Assembly (NCBI GenBank): GCA_039707465.1
Contig: CM077644.1
Coordinates: 81,204,875 to 81,268,874 of the forward strand
Source: Rhabdophis nuchalis
Taxonomy: Eukaryota; Chordata; Lepidosauria; Squamata; Natricidae
Direction: 5' to 3'
DNA length: 64,000 nt
Shown here piece after piece: positions 12,437 through 23,406 of the stretch (positions are counted from its first letter, which is position 1; every line of letters begins with the position of its first letter). The notes below the pieces were generated by a model, which saw only the letters and a list, made by a program, of their open reading frames with translations, searched no databases and had not been told where the DNA came from. A program made the translations under genes and the position numbers.

Positions 12437-13271
12437 GACCAAATAGAGCATTTCAGAATTCTGGATAATACTAAGTTTATATTTAACATCATTATAGGCA
12501 AAAAGAGAGCACTATGACCTTCTTGAGTGTTCTCTTGATAGAGGGGGAAATCTAAACTATAAAAATAAATACATAATGACAAGACATTATTAATTAATTA
12601 TTACTTTAACCACTAGTAAGCTACATTTTTCTGCTAATTCCCCTCCTCCCAAGAATCAGTACACAAGCCAAACCCTACTTTAAATTCGTTAATCAGGTGT
12701 CTGATTAAATTGTTGACTTGGGCAAGCAATAGTAATGAACCCAGCCACTGTATCTTGTTAGCATTTCTACAAATCATTTAGCATCAAGAGGTGGGAGGAG
12801 ACGAGAAAGACATTCTTTTCAGAATTATAATGCACTTTATGATGCTAATCTGTATCAGTGCTACATCACTTAATCTTGCTAATGCTGAAAGATTCCTTGG
12901 CGGGGTTATAAGGCAATTGATAGCTCATTCAGCCAGCGGACAGCTTGAACTTTGCACAAAATGTGGACAAAACTTATTAAAATGATCTATTTTGTTTTTC
13001 TTAAAGCGTTTGGCTGAGTGAAATGACTGTTCTCGGTAACAAAGGTTTTCAATTACCTCTGAAGGGCTTGGAATAGTTTGGATAAGGCCCCAAGGCAAAG
13101 AGAAATGAAACAATGCTATCACTCTTCAGTCAAAATGTGAAAGGCTAGCTCTCTGAAAATTTACCTCTCAGCAGCAGGCATAAGAAGCAGTCAATACAAT
13201 TACAGCCGGGCTGGGTGAACTTACAGTACAGAATAAATATGAGTTCTCTTTAAAGTGTCTGACTTGGTTAC

Positions 13272-13362
13272 CTAGTATATATGTTAACCCTTGGCACAGA
13301 GTAACTTCTTCAGAGCATACCATGCATGAAGAGGGGCACGGCGCTATTAAGTGAATCAGCAT
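13272..13362 (-). CDS. LRRC53: LRRC53, first visible coding exon (signal region and LRR N-cap)
   Basis: A 91-base coding segment starting at ATG (13362-13360) encodes MLIHLIAPCPSSC, then MVCSEEVTLCQGLTYIL. The hydrophobic start fits a signal peptide, and the CPSSC ... C ... C pattern is a leucine-rich-repeat N-cap. The donor CTAG|GTAACC leaves one base, and joining it to the exon ending at 4126 gives TYILAAPISTQALIITDG, which matches the LRRC53 protein as I remember it. I chose the ATG at 13362 because the human protein begins with a similar short leader. However, the frame stays open upstream through ALLILLA, and a good acceptor (TTCCCTTCTAG) sits just before it, so a further 5' exon giving a longer signal peptide is possible. 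Confidence 0.85.
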
Positions 13363-13844
13363 AGCAAGTAGAATGAGCAGGGCACCTAGAAGGGAAACAG
13401 AAAGAACAAATAAATATATTGCGGGGTTGACATTTTTATTATTCTGATCATTATATCCCTGCAGCTCTACAATGAAAATTAATCACAACATTTTTTTTAA
13501 AGGTCCATTTAAAAAAAAGTAGATGTTAGTCAGTTCGGCAGGGTAAACGTGACTATATTTTTCCATTTGGAATATCTTCAATGACAACCAGACTACACAA
13601 TAGAAAACGGAGTCAAATTCTAGACATGAACCTATCAGATTTCCATTTATGTGAGCTTTGAACTGTGAATATGTGAAACATTCTTTCACTTACGCCTGGA
13701 TATTCACCTATTTGGCATTAAGAGAAGCAATATATGACAGTTAAAGTATGCTATTCTTTTTTTCCCTTCTTCACTGAAAGAAAGCTTTAGGAGCTGAAAA
13801 AAGCATTTAAGAAAGCATATTTTATTTATTTTAACTTCTTTTTA

Positions 13845-13915
13845 TTTATTAAATTTATGTGCCGCTTATCTCATGTCTAAGCGACTCTAGGTGGTTTTAA
13901 CATTCGTTAAGGTGC
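13845..13915 (-). repeat. old LINE 3' tail fragment
   Basis: Read on the minus strand, it gives a block close to GAGTCGCTTAGACATGAGAT followed by GCGGCACATAAATTTAATAAATAAA. This is the degraded tail form also seen at 52810-52885 and 56655-56730. Confidence 0.5.
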
Positions 13916-14111
13916 TATCAAAATTTAGACAATTTAAACAATGAAAAAATTATGTTTATTCATAATATTATTCACCAATTCAAGCAGACCATTGAAACTG
14001 AGCAAATTAAAAACATAATGGGGAAAAAACCTGTTTGATAAGCCCATGAGTTCATTTACTCTAAATTCTTTTCTGTAAATATAGCTTCTTCTCAAAAATT
14101 GAGACTACAGT

Positions 14112-14224
14112 CAGTGGTGGGTTTCCATTTCTTTTATTACCGATTTTCTCATGCATGTGCACCTCCCGCCACCACTACTACCGATTTGCCCAATCTTGGC
14201 TTAACTGGGAGCAACCCACCTCTG
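14112..14224. mobile_element. hAT-type MITE, left member of a pair
   Basis: It starts CAGTGGTGGG and ends CCCACCTCTG, both recurrent MITE ends in this window. GACTACAG lies one base before the start (14103-14110) and GATTACAG overlaps the end (14224-14231), a near-match fitting a target duplication. The next MITE follows directly. Confidence 0.6.
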
Positions 14225-14231
14225 ATTACAG

Positions 14232-14521
14232 CAGAAGTGGGTTGCTGCGAGTATGGCCTGGTACGGCCATACCAGTAGTGGCTGGGAGCAGCTGAGAGCA
14301 TACCAGCACAGTGGCTCATTTGGCCTACCCGCCCGCCCACGCTCTATAGCTTGTTTTTATGGCAAACAGCAAAGTGTGCCGTGTGCACGGCGTGCCCCAA
14401 CAAACAGCTGGTTGTCGCAGGGGCGGTGAATTCTGCATGCATGCGCAGCGCACGTTTAGTGCATGCATGAACAGACTGCGATCAGCGTACCGGTAGCGCC
14501 GGTAAGAGCAACCAGCCACTG
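14232..14521. mobile_element. hAT-type MITE, right member of a pair
   Basis: It starts CAGAAGTGGGTTGC and ends GCAACCAGCCACTG, so the ends form terminal inverted repeats. Flanks GATTACAG (14224-14231) and GACTACAG (14522-14529) match at 7 of 8 bases. The GC-rich interior has CpG and alternating purine-pyrimidine (GCATGC) runs. Confidence 0.65.
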
Positions 14522-15674
14522 GACTACAGTATAAGGAGAAGACAAAGCCCTACCTCAGGACCTTTTACAACGTGCATACTGAAAGCTTCCTCTCGCTATC
14601 TGTTTTGCTGAATGGTTTTTGTCTGTTTTGTTTTAAACTCAATTAAGCCAACAGTCATTATCATATGTTGTGTCTATGAAATCCATGGGCTAAAATATAC
14701 AGAATTGTTTTATTTTATCTTCCAATTCATTTCATTAGATGATGGCCAATGGTAGTATTATAAGAGCAGGAGCACAATTTCTCCGTGGTTTTTTATACAA
14801 TGCATAATTTTTAACCCTTTTTCCTATCCCTATCTCAAACATAATTGTTGTGTCTTCAAACATAACACTTCAATCTTTCTTTATAGGTGATTTATAGATG
14901 ATTGCTACTTTCTTCACTTTTTCCAAGTCTTCCATATTCTTTTTGAAATGAAGGAACAAAATGGTACACTACAATACTATACTATAAATTATATCTGTTC
15001 CTATCCATTTATTTTCCTTCAATTTTCTAATAATCACCAGTACATAGAATTTCCCCTTTTCAGCCACTTCTACAAAGCAAATTGATATTTTCAAGGGCCT
15101 ATTTCTAAACCCTTTATCGCAAAGTGTTATAGACAACTGGGACTCATCCATACATGTATAAAATTACACTGTTATGGCTATTTGCTTGAATGTGTATTTT
15201 ACATTCTCATTTTCTTTCAGGTCACTATCACCATGGATCCTGTAAAACAATTCTTTTCAGTAGTTTGAACTGAAAGATCATTTAGTGAAGTTCACAGAAA
15301 GAGGCATCCCTCCATAATCACTAAAAAGTTCCTATGGAAAATTATGGTCTATTCTAAGTAATGTGGGAGAAGGCTATAGAATTGATGGAAAAGAAAGAAT
15401 CAACCAAAAATGATATTGGATTATAAAATTGGCAGTTCTACTGTCTTCTGCCTTACTCTCATATAATTTAGGGAAACAATTCACCCACCCAGTCTCCCAG
15501 GGACTTGCAAATGCCTCCAGGATAGAGAAGATAACAAGAATATTTTCTTAACTTCTTTAAGCTAAGCTACTTTGAGATCCAAGCAAGTAGTCTTCAAAAT
15601 TATAAAGATCAGTTTGCAAAATGTGAGAGGCATTGTCAAACATTGATATTGTTATTGCCTTACTGCATTTGTAG

Positions 15675-15734
15675 GGAAGACCTGAGTTTTCTGAAGTAGT
15701 GTCCAAATTAGAAGAATGTCTGTGCAACATAGAG
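15675..15734 (+). CDS. TNNI3K: TNNI3K exon, end of the protein kinase domain
   Basis: A 60-base exon with acceptor GCATTTGTAG and donor GAG|GTAAGA, phase 0 at both ends. It encodes 20 residues, GRPEFSEVV followed by SKLEECLCNIE. I recognise the final helix of the tyrosine-kinase-like domain of TNNI3K (cardiac troponin I-interacting kinase), a MAP3K-like kinase with N-terminal ankyrin repeats expressed in heart muscle. The GRPEF arginine is the conserved subdomain XI residue of protein kinases. The preceding kinase exon was not found in the window and presumably lies before base 1. If so, LRRC53 sits antisense inside the intron upstream of this exon. Confidence 0.93.
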
Positions 15735-17946
15735 GTAAGAACAAAATATGTTTGTTACTAAATATGGGTGGCTAATTTTGAACAATAAACAATGATTCAT
15801 CAATTGTTTACTCAAAAGATACACTTTTGAGATATTCTACTCTGTTTTCTTTTGAACCTAAGCTATTTGTTTTCTTTGCAAACTAAGCAATTTGATGAAA
15901 AAGAAGTATAATAAATGCTATAACAAAGTGGGGGAAAGCTAGGTCATCATAATTGGAAATACCTAAAACCCTCATTATTTTTCTTGGCTGAAAACAAGGA
16001 GTAACCCTGAAAATTGAAGGGGGGTTGGCGGGAAAAATCATTTTCTCTAATGATCTTAGCAATCTTATTTTTTAAAATCCTTTGTCACTTTTGTATGAAC
16101 ATTTTTTCAGGTTTCTTAAGCATTGTAAAAACCTACATAACTTTTTAACCGCAACAATTAGTAAAATGAGTGTATACACCCAAGGCATCCATACTGTATA
16201 TCTTTTCCTGCTGATTATAACAATATTGTTATTTAACCAAGGGAAAAAACAGCCAATCAGAATGTACCCTTGGCCAATATCTGATTCCTCTGCTGATCTA
16301 GCCAATAAGTTATCAGCTACTAGAAATCCTTGCACTTTTCAGTTTTACTTTTTTTTTTTTTTAAGTCCCTTTATTTTCTCCATGGAAACATGTTTTTTTT
16401 AAAGCAAATTGGAGTGTCTTATTGATCCACTTTCTGCCATATCTCTACAAGACAACTCTCTATTTACAGAATGCCTCTTCATTCAGTCTGTCATGCTGCC
16501 ATTAGACTGGAAGACCAGCTGAAAGGCGCTGAATCAAACTTTGTCTCCAATGGTTTCAAATAGTCATATTATACAATGCCATCAGTCCTGTTTTGTGACT
16601 TGCTTCTGCAAATGAAAGTTCCCTATTAGAAAAAAAAAAAAAGCCTAGTGACAGCAATACAGGAAAAGAGGACCAAGCATAGTAGATCAGATATAGTTAA
16701 GGATGTTCTCTTTGAGTCTCAAAATGCTCAACAAATGGACAGAATACTCTCTCTGGTTACATCCGAAGAAATCAATAGGCAGGCAGAGTAACGATAACCC
16801 TCACAAGACCAGTGTAACAAAATTCAGCTATAATCAGCTAGGCGGGGGGAAAATCTAACTCTTGCATTTTATACCTATTTAAGTTTCTGCCCTCTCTTCA
16901 GCAACAACTTTATGGGAGTTAAATTTAAATTCACAGACAAATACACAATAATTTGTCTCAGAAGCGACTGCCTGCAAAGGCTCCTGGATTGGGGCTGAAA
17001 GGCGAAAGTGGAAGTAGTATGCTCTGTTCCATATTTGGGTAGACCAGGTTGCCCTGATAGACTGGTCTCACCAGAAAAACACTTAACTTTATGGGAGAAG
17101 CATACTGAAATAATTAGATCAAGTTAAGATAAAATGTGTCTTTTGTCTTCAACTCTCTGTAGAAAATCATTCTAAAATAAAGTCTCAAGAAATAGAACAG
17201 ACAAATCTATAATTTATGCTACATCATGATGACTAAACTATCTTACATTTACCTCAGTCTTCATCCTTATAACCAAGTGATAGGAGTTTGGAGTAACGTT
17301 GCATTGTGGACATGAGTATATGAGCAAAAAGGGGTTTCCCAGCTAATCCCCTAGACCACACCGAAGCTCCTTGCTAAATAAGCTTAATTAACCAAATGTG
17401 ATTAATGTAATTTAATTAGCACAAGCAAGGTATATTTGCATCTCTTCAGGAGAGCTTACAGGCAATTTAATTCAAAGTATTTCAGTTTTTTTAAAATATT
17501 GTACGCAGCATCTTAATGATGTTGCTTTCAGGATTACACTATGAAAAAATCCAAATATTAAGAGTTAATGAACTAGAATTAATCAGCAATACCATCAAAG
17601 TGCCAAGCCCTGTGGCGCCACAGTCACTTCTTCCACACCACTGGAACATTAACAGAACTGCATATCATAAAGCAGAAGTCCTGAGCATGGAAATAGCAAA
17701 AATTATTGAGCCTCTTATTGTTATTACATCATTTAATGATATAAGAAGCATAGTAAGAGTTTTTTTTTTTTAAACCTGGTGTATTTGAAAGTACTGTATC
17801 TTTAAATTTCTATTTAGAGTGTGGTGGAATGCAACCTGGATTCCCAGGACAAAGGGGCTGCATTCCAGAGGCGCAATAGTCAGCAAAGTTGGGAGTCAGA
17901 GAGTCAAGATAGCTCCTCTCTAGAATTCTCAGAGTATATCTTTAGG

Positions 17947-18565
17947 ATTTAGGATTTATTAAATTTTTAGACTGCCCTTCTCCCTTGCGGGACTCAGTAA
18001 TAAGGCAGTAATAAGATCAATAATATAGAGCATAAAATACAATTAAAAATATATTAAATAGATTGGCCTGATCTAAATCCTGTTAAAAAACCCTTACTAA
18101 AACCAATTTAAAAACTAAAACAATTTAAAAAACTACGCCAGGCCGGCCGCACAAAACAGATAGTTCTTTAAGGCCTGACGGAACTGGCGCAGGTCCGTGG
18201 TTGTCCGTAGGTCAGGGAGTAGGTCATTCCAGAGGGCAGGAGCTGCCACAGAGAAGGCTCTCCCCTTGGGGGTCGCCAGCCGGCATTGCCTGGCCGACAG
18301 CACCCTGAGGAGGCCCTCTCTGTGGGAGCGGACTGGTCGGTGGGAGGTGTTTGGTAGCAGGAGGCGGTCTTGCAGATAGCCAGGTCCCTTGCCATGGAAC
18401 GCTTTGAAGATGGTTACTAATACCTTGAATACTAATACCTTGAAGTGCATCCGGAAAGCCACAGGCAGTCAGTGCAGCTCGCGCAGGAGAGGTGTCACGC
18501 GGGAGCATCTAGATGCTCCCAGAATCCCCCGCGCGGCCGCATTCTGAACTAACTGGAGTCTTTAA
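17947..18565 (-). mobile_element. 5'-truncated L2-type LINE, antisense
   Basis: On the minus strand it encodes the C-terminal part of the LINE reverse transcriptase protein, readable as RPVRSHREGLLRV and GRAFSVAAPALWNDLLPDLR (frames around 18133-18462). The 3' tail toward 17947 carries the AAGGGCAGTCTAAAAATTTA form. A small duplication (AATACCTTGAATACTAATAC, around 18420) disrupts the frame. Confidence 0.8.
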
Positions 18566-18579
18566 TGATGCAACATGTT

Positions 18580-18714
18580 CAGGAGTGTTGAACTCACGGT
18601 GTCACATTGTCATAACATGACATATTGTGACTTTTTTCTCCTTCCCTAAACTGGGGGTGGGCATGGCCAGCATGAGATGCATCTGGCCCAAGGGCCACGA
18701 GTTTGACATCCTTG
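18580..18714. mobile_element. hAT-type MITE of the GGTGTCAAAC family (degraded)
   Basis: It starts CAGGAGTGTTGAACTCAC and ends GAGTTTGACATCCTTG, a degraded form of the CAGGGGTGTCAAACTC ends found at 38575, 40367, 58660 and 59838. No target duplication can be read. Confidence 0.6.
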
Positions 18715-18988
18715 CTCTAGTTGAACAAGATTTCTGTCTATAGGTAAGGAACAATAATGGAAATGGTTCAAAAGTAGCCTTGTGTGTCTTTCTTGCTTTT
18801 TGGAGCCTGACATCAGCTCCCTAATTTCCTAACATAGTTCTCCCCATGTAGAACTTGGGCCATATCTTCTTTTTCTAAGGCAAGAAGAAGAATTCATGTT
18901 CTAGAATTCATGTTCTTTCAAACTATATCCTGATGCCTTTAACTACTACACCAAAGTTGCTCCCTTCCAAGGCCTCGCTATTCCTTTA

Positions 18989-19212
18989 TGGTGGCACGTG
19001 GTTAGAATGCAGTACTGCAGGCTAATTCTGCCAACTGCCAGCAGTTCAGTTCTCACTGGCTCAAGGTTGACTCAGCCTTCCCTCTTTCCAAGAGCAGTAA
19101 AATGAGGACACAGATTGTTGGGGGCAATATGCTGACTGTGTAAACTGCTTAGAGAGGGCTGTAAAGCACTGCAAAGTGGTATATAAGTCTAAGTTCTATT
19201 ACTATTACTATT
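18989..19212 (+). repeat. tRNA-derived SINE (Sauria-type)
   Basis: A tRNA-like head (GTGGCACGTGGTTAGAATGC) is followed by the body CTCAAGGTTGACTCAGCCTT, GGGGGCAATATGCTGACT, GGCTGTAAAGCACTG and a (CTATTA)n tail. The same family is present in reverse at 23191-23406 and 43082-43622. It is a SINE, not a tRNA gene. Confidence 0.75.
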
Positions 19213-19460
19213 AATCTTGATTGTGAAACCGAAGCTTTCATATTTCATCAGGGAAAAGGATACCTTTCACCAGGGTAAAGGGAAGGGGAAAAACAGATTG
19301 AATATTTTCTAAAATAAATGGTTGAGCTGGCCAAACCTGACTTCAGTGCATGATTGATAAATATTGGTGCACTGTAAGCATGTTCAATTTTAGCAACCAG
19401 TTCCTAGAAATATGTATTTGCATTAGAAAGGTTTCCAAGATATTTCACCATTCTTTAGTG

Positions 19461-20117
19461 CAGTGCTTCTCAATTATTTTCTGTCAGGCCCCCCCTAGGA
19501 AGAAGAAAACATTTCACGCCCCCCGCGCGACTATAAATAGTATCATTTGTCAGATTTTTAATTGGTTTTTTAAAAATCATCGATTTTTAATTGGTTTTTT
19601 AAAAATCATCGATTTTTATCCACCCTGCAAGGAAATACCTGTAATTGGGAATTTGCAGCCCAGTTTCTTATGCCATCTTAACTGGACTCTGTCCTATCTC
19701 TCAACGGCACTGAATAATCTTCCGTCTTAGTCCCATCACCGGAATCCCTTAGCTTGCCAACCTTTCGACCTCACCTTTCCACGCTGATTGGCCCGAAGCG
19801 CATCCCCTTCCTTATCCCCGTCGACCAGTAGAGGGCGCGTCCGCTTTCTGCCTCGTCCAGCCTAGCGGTGCTCAAGAGGCATGGCTTCCGGCCGCTCCTT
19901 CTCTGACGCCTTTCTCAGTCGCCTTCGGGCTTTACCTACAGCCGCGGAGCGGCTCCTGACTATCGGCGATGCCAACGGGGAAATCCAGAGGCACCAAGAG
20001 CAGCAGGCGCTGCGTCTCGAGGCTCGGACCGGGCCTGACGCCGAGGTCAAACGCGCCCCCCTTTACGGAGCCTCGTGCCCCCCCTGGGGGGCACGCCCCA
20101 CTATTTGAGAAACGCTG
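19461..20117. mobile_element. hAT-type element carrying foreign GC-rich DNA
   Basis: A perfect 8-bp duplication, CTTTAGTG, flanks it at 19453-19460 and 20118-20125. The ends form terminal inverted repeats: CAGTGCTTCTCAATTA on the left against CAGCGTTTCTCAAATA read inward from the right. At 657 bp it is far longer than the other MITEs here. Inside is a tandem duplication of about 29 bp (19559-19617) and then a GC-rich block (about 19690-20055) with an inverted CCAAT box and an ATG-initiated frame, which resembles a gene promoter and first exon. No transposase is present. Confidence 0.85.
19881..20051 (+). pseudogene. apparent captured first-exon fragment inside a hAT-type element
   Basis: An ATG opens a frame whose residues include MASGRSFSDAFLSRLRALP, then AAERLLTIGDANGEIQRHQ and EQQALRLEART. 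This is a plausible charged, helix-forming N-terminus rather than transposon protein. Just upstream are an inverted CCAAT motif (CTGATTGGCC, near 19782) and GC-rich DNA, the layout of a housekeeping promoter plus first coding exon. I could not identify the source gene. The frame runs into the element's right arm (about 20050), with no good splice donor. It could instead be chance coding potential in GC-rich DNA. Confidence 0.45.
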
Positions 20118-20451
20118 CTTTAGTGCAAGGGTCAGGATGCTGGCTCCCAGTATCCATTTTACTTTCCAAGTTCTATTGGCAGCAGGTGATAATATAGAAG
20201 TAGGCAATTTATTTTCCCAAGGAATCACATGAAAAACTGGGACTTTTGTGGAGGACTGAACCCATAGTTCCCAGCTATGCTCACCTGCAAGGCCACGCTT
20301 TGACCAAGCCCAGGGCTCCTCACACAATGACTGCCTTTGCCATCTCCTCAGGCTGCCCCAGGTGAGGAGCGAGCATTGTGTGGGTGCAGAAAAATGCTTT
20401 CTTTCCTCAGCCACCAGCTGACTGAAAGAGCAACATGACAACAACACAACA

Positions 20452-20650
20452 GTCTTCCTGACAGTTAGAACAATTAACCTCTGGAACAGCTTGCCTCCAG
20501 AAGTTGTGAATGCCCCAACCCTGGAAGTCTTTAAAAAGATGTTAGATAGCCATTTGTCTGAAATGGTATAAGGTTCCTGCCCACGCAGGGGGTTGGACTA
20601 GAAGACCTACAAGGTCCCTTCCAACTCTGCTATTGTACTGTATTGTACTG
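20452..20650 (+). repeat. CR1 LINE 3' end
   Basis: It contains the classic CR1 end: the codons for RTINLWNSLPPEVVNAPTLE, then CTAGAAGACCTACAAGGTCC and CTTCCAACTCTGCTATTGTA with a repeated tail (ATTGTACTGT). The same sequence occurs in the longer copy at 35545-35970. Confidence 0.88.
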
Positions 20651-22737
20651 TACAAAACTAGACCCAATTTGGCTTCTTCTCCTGCCCGTGCAGTATACTA
20701 CCTTACATATGATTTCTAATTTCTAATTGACCTCATGTGGGCTGGATAGGGTTAGCTCAAGGGCCAGATGTGTTCTGGATGCGGTAAAATACTCAGGTCA
20801 TATTATGTGAGGATGGAAATACTTTTGAGAGGGTTCAGTGTATTTTTTTGGTTGGAGCTCAGTGAAGCAATATTTCACTTTCAACTGCCATCTCAAAAAC
20901 AGCTCACGATTCTAATACACTGACAACCATTCATCTGAATTCCAATCCAGGAGAGAGTCTTGTATACATTTCAAGGCAAAATAAGAGGAATATTTAGCTA
21001 GCCAGGCATTATGTTAACGAAAGAATGCAAGGTGGAGTTCCAATGTCACATAAATGGGGTGTTAAGCAGAATCTTAGTCAGTCATGTGGACTGAGGCATG
21101 AAGATTCTTTGGATTTGTGACTCCCTTTTCTTTTCAGGAAATAAAATGTGATTTTTGATATTGCTTCTAAAAAAAAAAGATGCTGTGTCATAGTGTAGCA
21201 GTTTTATGCTACTTCTTGGATGTGCTTGTTGTCTATATTTGAGAAACTTCCTTCTGGTATACAAGCATAAAAATTAAATTATCCATTATTGCCACCCTAC
21301 AGAATCTTTTTAATAATGTAGGAAAGAGGCTGTATTCAGTGATTTTCCTGCTTAGGCAGTCATCTCTTTGATATTAAGTGGATTTAAAAAAAAAAAAAAA
21401 TAAACAGTTTTTCACTAAGAAATTATCTTTTTAATAAGAAAATGTGCAAATTACAACTCTTTGCCCTTTGGATGGGATAGTATAGGCTGTTGGTTCCAAT
21501 GGAAAGAAAATTGCTCTATTCATGGTTTTGATCATGTATGTGTTATCTAGACTAAAACCACATACTACTAAATCTGTTGTGTCTATTTGTCTGTAACCTT
21601 CAATTGGGTGAAACAGTGCATCACAAGGCAACAATTTTGAACGAAGGTAGCTCAGGTGGCTAACTTACAGAATTCCGAGACCCTTTACTCCCATGTCAAT
21701 AACACTTAGGAAAGTTTTGGCTGCTTCATTGCCAATGTGCTGTTGCTACTTCAGCACTGCCATAGTCAGCTACAGTCACATGATTGTCATTTCCATTAAT
21801 CTCTGCTAACTTTCCACAAGCCAGTGGGGAAGCCAGCAGAATGTGTAAGCTTAGCTACGATTACTGATACTCCCTGCCAACTTCCCACAAGCGAAATCTT
21901 TCATTGTGGGAAGCTAGCAGGGAGCATCAGCAATGGGGAAAACTTCAAACAAGCTCTCAGGTAATGCTCCCTCCACTTGTGCTACCTCCCCATCCCCCTC
22001 TGTGCTCATGCTATGCCAGCCATTTGCACATTCCTGCATATCATTCCTGATCCATGTTGCATACCTCTAAGCCCTCACCAACCTTCACCCTATGCCCATG
22101 CATTCTCCTTGGCCAGCACAGCATCTTTCAGATACCCTATGCATCCTTCCTGATCTGTGCCACACCACTTACATCCTCCCCAATTTGTTTCACAGCTCTT
22201 GCTTACATAAAATACCCTTCCACCTTCCCGACTCATGCTGCAACCCTGTGTGCCCCCCTCGCACATGTGGCACCTCTCACACATCTGTGCACCCTTCACA
22301 ACTTGTACAACACCTTCCCTATACCCTCCTCTTGGAGACATGCCAGGATGGGGAATGGGTTTTTCTTTCAGTGCCTCACTCTTCCCTCACTCACCCAACA
22401 AAGTGGCAGGCAGTTCTGTGGTTGATCCAAGGAGAAGGAGTGATTTCTGATTCTCCCTGTCAGCTTCCTACAAGCAACCCAAGCTGGAAGTCAAAAGTCA
22501 CTCCAACGCCCAGTACTTTTTTTCGCTATGGTCATTTGGTTTCCCTGTTAAAGTAAGGCAATATTTCCAAAAGGAAAACCCAATGGGCTATGGGTTGCCT
22601 TGTATTCATTTAAATGTCTACTTAAATCTCATCATTGGGAGGTGGCAATGACTGGTTTTGAGGTGACTGGAAGCAAAATATTTATAGTTCCAGAACAAAC
22701 AATGAACAGCCATCCCCAAATCTGCATGTGTTAGATG

Positions 22738-22980
22738 CAGAGGTGGTATTCAGCCGGTTTGGACTGGTTCACCTGAACCGGTAGCGGAAATCGCAGATGG
22801 AGCTGCCCACCCGCCCTGGCTTTATGCCATCCTATTTAGGCATGGTTTTTTAGGCTGGGTGCATGCGCGGAAGGTGCATACATGAGCAAAGCACATGCAC
22901 AGAAGGGGCACGTGTGCACGCAAAGTGAGCAAGCACAAACGGGGCAAACTGATGGTAACACAATGTGAAATCCATCGCTG
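22738..22980. mobile_element. hAT-type MITE (CAGAGGTGGTATTC family)
   Basis: It starts CAGAGGTGGTATTCAGCC and ends AAATCCATCGCTG. A perfect 8-bp duplication, GTTAGATG, flanks it at 22730-22737 and 22981-22988. The interior has CpG-rich GCATGCGC stretches and no frame of note. Confidence 0.85.
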
Positions 22981-23190
22981 GTTAGATGGGTAACTATATC
23001 TTGTAAATAGTGATTGTAAACAAGAAGTATCATTTTGGATCACATACACTTTGTATAAATAATATTATAACATCTTGCTTCAATGTTTGAGCATGAGACT
23101 CCTCCAAGTGCTCCACAGAGGATGCATCTTGTCTAGGAATAACCCAAAATGCTATCAGGTCTTCAAACAATCAGCCTAATAGCATCCAAT

Positions 23191-23406
23191 AAATAGCAAT
23201 AGCACTTAGATCTACATAGCTTTTAGTGCTTTATAGCATTCTGTGAGTGGTTTACAGAGTCGGCATATTGTCCCCAACAATCTGGGTCCTGATTTTACCG
23301 ACCTCAGAAGGATGGAAGACTGAGTCAACTTTGTGCCTATCAGGATCAAACTCCAGGCTGTGAACAGCTGTAGCCTGCAATACTACATTCTAACCACTGC
23401 ACCACC
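23191..23406 (-). repeat. tRNA-derived SINE (Sauria-type), antisense
   Basis: The reverse complement gives a GGTGCAGTGGTTAGAATG head, a GACTCAGTCTTCCATCC body and GGGGACAATATGCCGACTC, ending in a GCTATTGCTATT tail. It is a degraded copy of the family at 18989-19212. Confidence 0.75.

Larger units (their letters stand above)
4127..13271. other. LRRC53 first visible intron
   Basis: A 9.1-kb intron on the minus strand (donor CTAG|GTAACC at 13272/13271, acceptor at 4128-4127). It holds the L2-type LINE at 4248-6284, an AT-rich tract at 7580-7649, an old CORE-SINE-like element at 9940-10098 and a hAT-type MITE at 12213-12436. In 6285-9939 and 10100-12212 I see no exon or clear repeat apart from these. 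A homeodomain-site-rich unique stretch around 10370-10560 is listed as a finding. Confidence 0.7.
13363..15674. other. region upstream of LRRC53, inside a TNNI3K intron
   Basis: This stretch lies between the first LRRC53 coding exon and the next TNNI3K exon on the other strand, so any LRRC53 promoter should be here or slightly upstream. It holds an old LINE tail (13845-13915) and paired hAT-type MITEs (14112-14521). I recognise no CpG island and no convincing core promoter. Confidence 0.5.

Noticed and set aside
1..15674. Search for the preceding TNNI3K kinase exon (expected residues ending in a GWNACPE-like motif)
   Set aside because: I scanned the plus strand by eye and found no matching codons with splice sites. 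It is probably outside the window, but a profile search should confirm this.
22054..22556. Overlapping open frames in three readings (up to 154 codons)
   Set aside because: They lie in a C-rich, weakly periodic stretch depleted of stops. There are no domains, splice sites or conserved motifs, and several frames are open at once.
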